Assembly (NCBI GenBank): GCA_964589725.1
Contig: CAZPUJ010000694.1
Coordinates: 1-7,874 of the forward strand
Length of the DNA: 7,874 bases
Source of the DNA: CAYSHJ01 sp964589725
GTDB taxonomy: Bacteria; Planctomycetota; Planctomycetia; Planctomycetales; Planctomycetaceae
Direction: 5' to 3'
The position numbers and the translations under genes are program-made. Below the pieces are notes generated by a model, which was not told the origin of the DNA, made no database searches, and saw only the letters and a list, made by a program, of their open reading frames with translations. This document shows, in pieces, positions 6,924 to 7,874 of this stretch; position 1 is the first letter of the stretch, and each line of letters begins with the position of its first letter.

Positions 6924-7010
6924 GAAGCGGTTTCATACGGACGACTGGTGAGACAGGCTCACCGAATTGATCCTCCTCTGAGTGGGCCCAGCCCACACGA
7001 CAACCGCTTC
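6924..7010 (+). promoter_or_regulatory. Nested stems upstream of the sigma gene, possible structured leader
   Basis: A perfect 9-bp outer stem, GAAGCGGTT (6924-6932) with AACCGCTTC (7002-7010), encloses two hairpins: GGTGAG/CTCACC (6947-6952 with 6958-6963, 5-nt loop) and GTGGGC/GCCCAC (6982-6987 with 6991-6996, 3-nt loop). Together they could form a three-way junction. It ends 118 bases before the sigma factor start, so it would sit in that mRNA's leader if transcription starts upstream of 6924. I do not recognise a known riboswitch. The GTGGGC hairpin alone resembles a common intergenic repeat, which is the main alternative. Confidence 0.35.
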
Positions 7011-7019
7011 TCTGGGTCA

Positions 7020-7054
7020 TGGCTCGACGACTTCGATTCGCGTGAAGTGAGCCA
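7020..7054 (+). promoter_or_regulatory. Bulged hairpin in the sigma factor upstream region
   Basis: TGGCTC (7020-7025) pairs with GAGCCA (7049-7054) and, after a 4-nt bulge on the left, ACTTC (7030-7034) pairs with GAAGT (7044-7048) around a 9-nt loop. A competing small stem AAGTG/CACTT (7045-7049 with 7053-7057) overlaps it. It begins 9 bases after the nested stems and ends 74 bases before the ATG at 7129. Confidence 0.35.
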
Positions 7055-7119
7055 CTTGCGTCCCGTTGACGCCACGTTCGAGCTGCGAACTTCTCGTTTC
7101 TCCAGTCAGAAGAATTAGC

Positions 7120-7123
7120 AGGA
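7120..7123 (+). promoter_or_regulatory. Shine-Dalgarno site for the sigma factor gene
   Basis: AGGA is followed by a 5-base spacer and then ATG at 7129. It supports this start, which also gives a short basic N-terminus immediately before region 1.2, as in group-2 sigma factors. Confidence 0.6.
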
Positions 7124-7128
7124 CTTTC

Positions 7129-7874
7129 ATGCAAACAACGACTCGCCGCCGTTTATCCACGTCTCGAGTTCAAACTCCGCTGGAGACTTATCTCCGCGAA
7201 ATCAACGAAACGGCCCTCCTCACGGCCAATGAAGAAAAGGAGCTTGCCTATCAAATCGCCGACGGAAATTCCGAAGCCCGAGACCGCATGGTTCGCGCCA
7301 ATTTACGACTGGTCGTCAATATCGCTCGCGCCTACTCCAACAAGGGATTGCCGCTTCAAGACCTGATTGAAGAGGGGAATCTCGGTCTGATGCGTGCCGT
7401 CGAGGGCTTTGACCCGACGATGAACACTCGCTTCAGCACGTACGGCAGCTATTGGATCAAGCAGTCGATCAAGCGAGCGCTTGTGAACTCGGCCAAGACA
7501 ATCCGCGTTCCGGCGTACATGGTCGAACTGCTGTCGAAGTGGCGTCGAGCGACGGCCAAGCTGACCGATGAACTGGACCGACCACCGACCGCCGAAGAGA
7601 TCGCTCATGAGTTGCAGATGCCGATGAAGAAGCTCCGCATCGTCAAAAAGGCGATTCAGCTTTACAACTCGACGCCACAGACCGAGCAGGGCGACGGCGG
7701 CTGGTCGTTGGGCGAGATGGTCGCCGACGAGCGGCAAAAAGGGCCTGAAGACGAGATGCTCGAAACCGATAACCTCACGCACGTCTACAAGATGTTGGAG
7801 TCGATGGACTCGCGGGAAGCCATGATCCTGCGGATGCGATTCGGACTCGATGATTCCGAGCCGAAAACGCTGAA
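7129..7874 (+). CDS. Sigma-70 family RNA polymerase sigma factor, RpoD/RpoS-like (3' truncated by window)
   Basis: The reading frame runs off the window after 248 codons. It binds core RNA polymerase and directs it to promoters. Visible regions in order: a short basic N-terminus (MQTTTRRRLS) with no region 1.1; region 1.2 at about 16-50 (TPLETYLREINETALLT); region 2 at about 50-120, with ANLRLVVNIARAY and the core-binding DLIEEGNLGLMRAVEGFDP; region 2.4 RFSTYGSYWIKQSIKRAL (101-118); region 3 at about 124-182 (IRVPAYMVELLSKWRRA ... PPTAEEIAHELQM); and the beginning of region 4 (MLESMDSREAMILRMRFGL, 222-240), ending at EPKTL just before the -35-binding helix-turn-helix. The lack of region 1.1 suggests a group-2 (non-essential, RpoS/SigB-of-cyanobacteria style) factor rather than the housekeeping one, although short RpoD forms exist. 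The complete protein would probably be about 280-300 residues. It is divergent from the permease. Confidence 0.93.
   Translation, partial: MQTTTRRRLSTSRVQTPLETYLREINETALLTANEEKELAYQIADGNSEARDRMVRANLRLVVNIARAYSNKGLPLQDLIEEGNLGLMRAVEGFDPTMNTRFSTYGSYWIKQSIKRALVNSAKTIRVPAYMVELLSKWRRATAKLTDELDRPPTAEEIAHELQMPMKKLRIVKKAIQLYNSTPQTEQGDGGWSLGEMVADERQKGPEDEMLETDNLTHVYKMLESMDSREAMILRMRFGLDDSEPKTL

Larger units (their letters stand above)
6493..7128. other. Divergent intergenic region between permease and sigma factor genes
   Basis: This 636-bp stretch has no convincing gene; the short open frames in it lack ribosome sites and look compositionally random. It should hold the promoters of both divergent genes, but I cannot pick -35/-10 boxes with confidence. 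It contains a 16-bp near-palindrome (6725-6740), a long-range inverted repeat (6757-6846), a nested stem arrangement (6924-7010) and a bulged hairpin (7020-7054). Near 6545-6574 a CTCTC/GAGAG stem with a CCCCGAGGGG core looks like part of a common dispersed intergenic repeat. At 6654-6674 a CGACGACCCCC unit is tandemly duplicated. Confidence 0.55.

Noticed and set aside
6874..7134. 86-codon minus-strand open frame upstream of the sigma gene
   Set aside because: It has no ribosome site, and the peptide is read through palindromic sequence; it looks like non-coding intergenic DNA.
7303..7782. 159-codon open frame on the minus strand
   Set aside because: It is antisense to conserved sigma factor regions 2 to 4.

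Overview
The window looks like chromosomal DNA of a Planctomycetota bacterium, or a close relative in the PVC group. This is inferred from the moderately high GC content, a very long two-module FtsX-type permease, a secreted protein of a style common in that phylum, a group-2 sigma factor with the region-2.4 wording TYGSYWIKQSIKRAL, and large non-coding gaps rich in palindromes. No rRNA or tRNA is present to confirm the taxonomy.

Layout: (1) 1-498, plus strand, is the 3' end of a DsbD-like thiol:disulfide interchange protein: last membrane helix plus thioredoxin-like domain with WCATC. (2) 499-815 is the gap between two convergent genes. It holds a 104-bp imperfect palindrome (625-728) and a pair of overlapping, mutually exclusive stems (756-790). 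(3) 816-2552, minus strand, is an exported protein of unknown function, about 578 residues, with a clear Shine-Dalgarno site. (4) 2553-2790 is a gap with a short direct repeat. (5) 2791-6492, minus strand, is a 1233-residue FtsX/MacB-type ABC transporter permease. Inside its second large extracytoplasmic domain an imperfect 95-bp palindrome (3743-3837) is read in frame as about 31 extra residues. (6) 6493-7128 is a 636-bp divergent intergenic region with no convincing gene but several inverted repeats, some nested. (7) 7129 to the window end, plus strand, is a sigma-70 family factor of the RpoD/RpoS type, cut off at the window edge within region 4.

How the parts may relate: the permease and the secreted protein lie on the same strand, permease first. 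They could be co-transcribed, but the 238-bp gap makes independent expression equally possible. No ATP-binding subunit for the permease is visible, so it must come from outside the window. The sigma factor is divergent from the permease, so the shared 636-bp region probably carries promoters and leader sequences for both. The DsbD fragment belongs to a separate unit concerned with moving reducing equivalents across the membrane.

I did not find a clear new defence or biosynthetic system. The most notable signals are the palindromic elements: one captured in frame inside a membrane protein, one large palindrome between convergent genes, and a nested stem arrangement upstream of the sigma factor gene.
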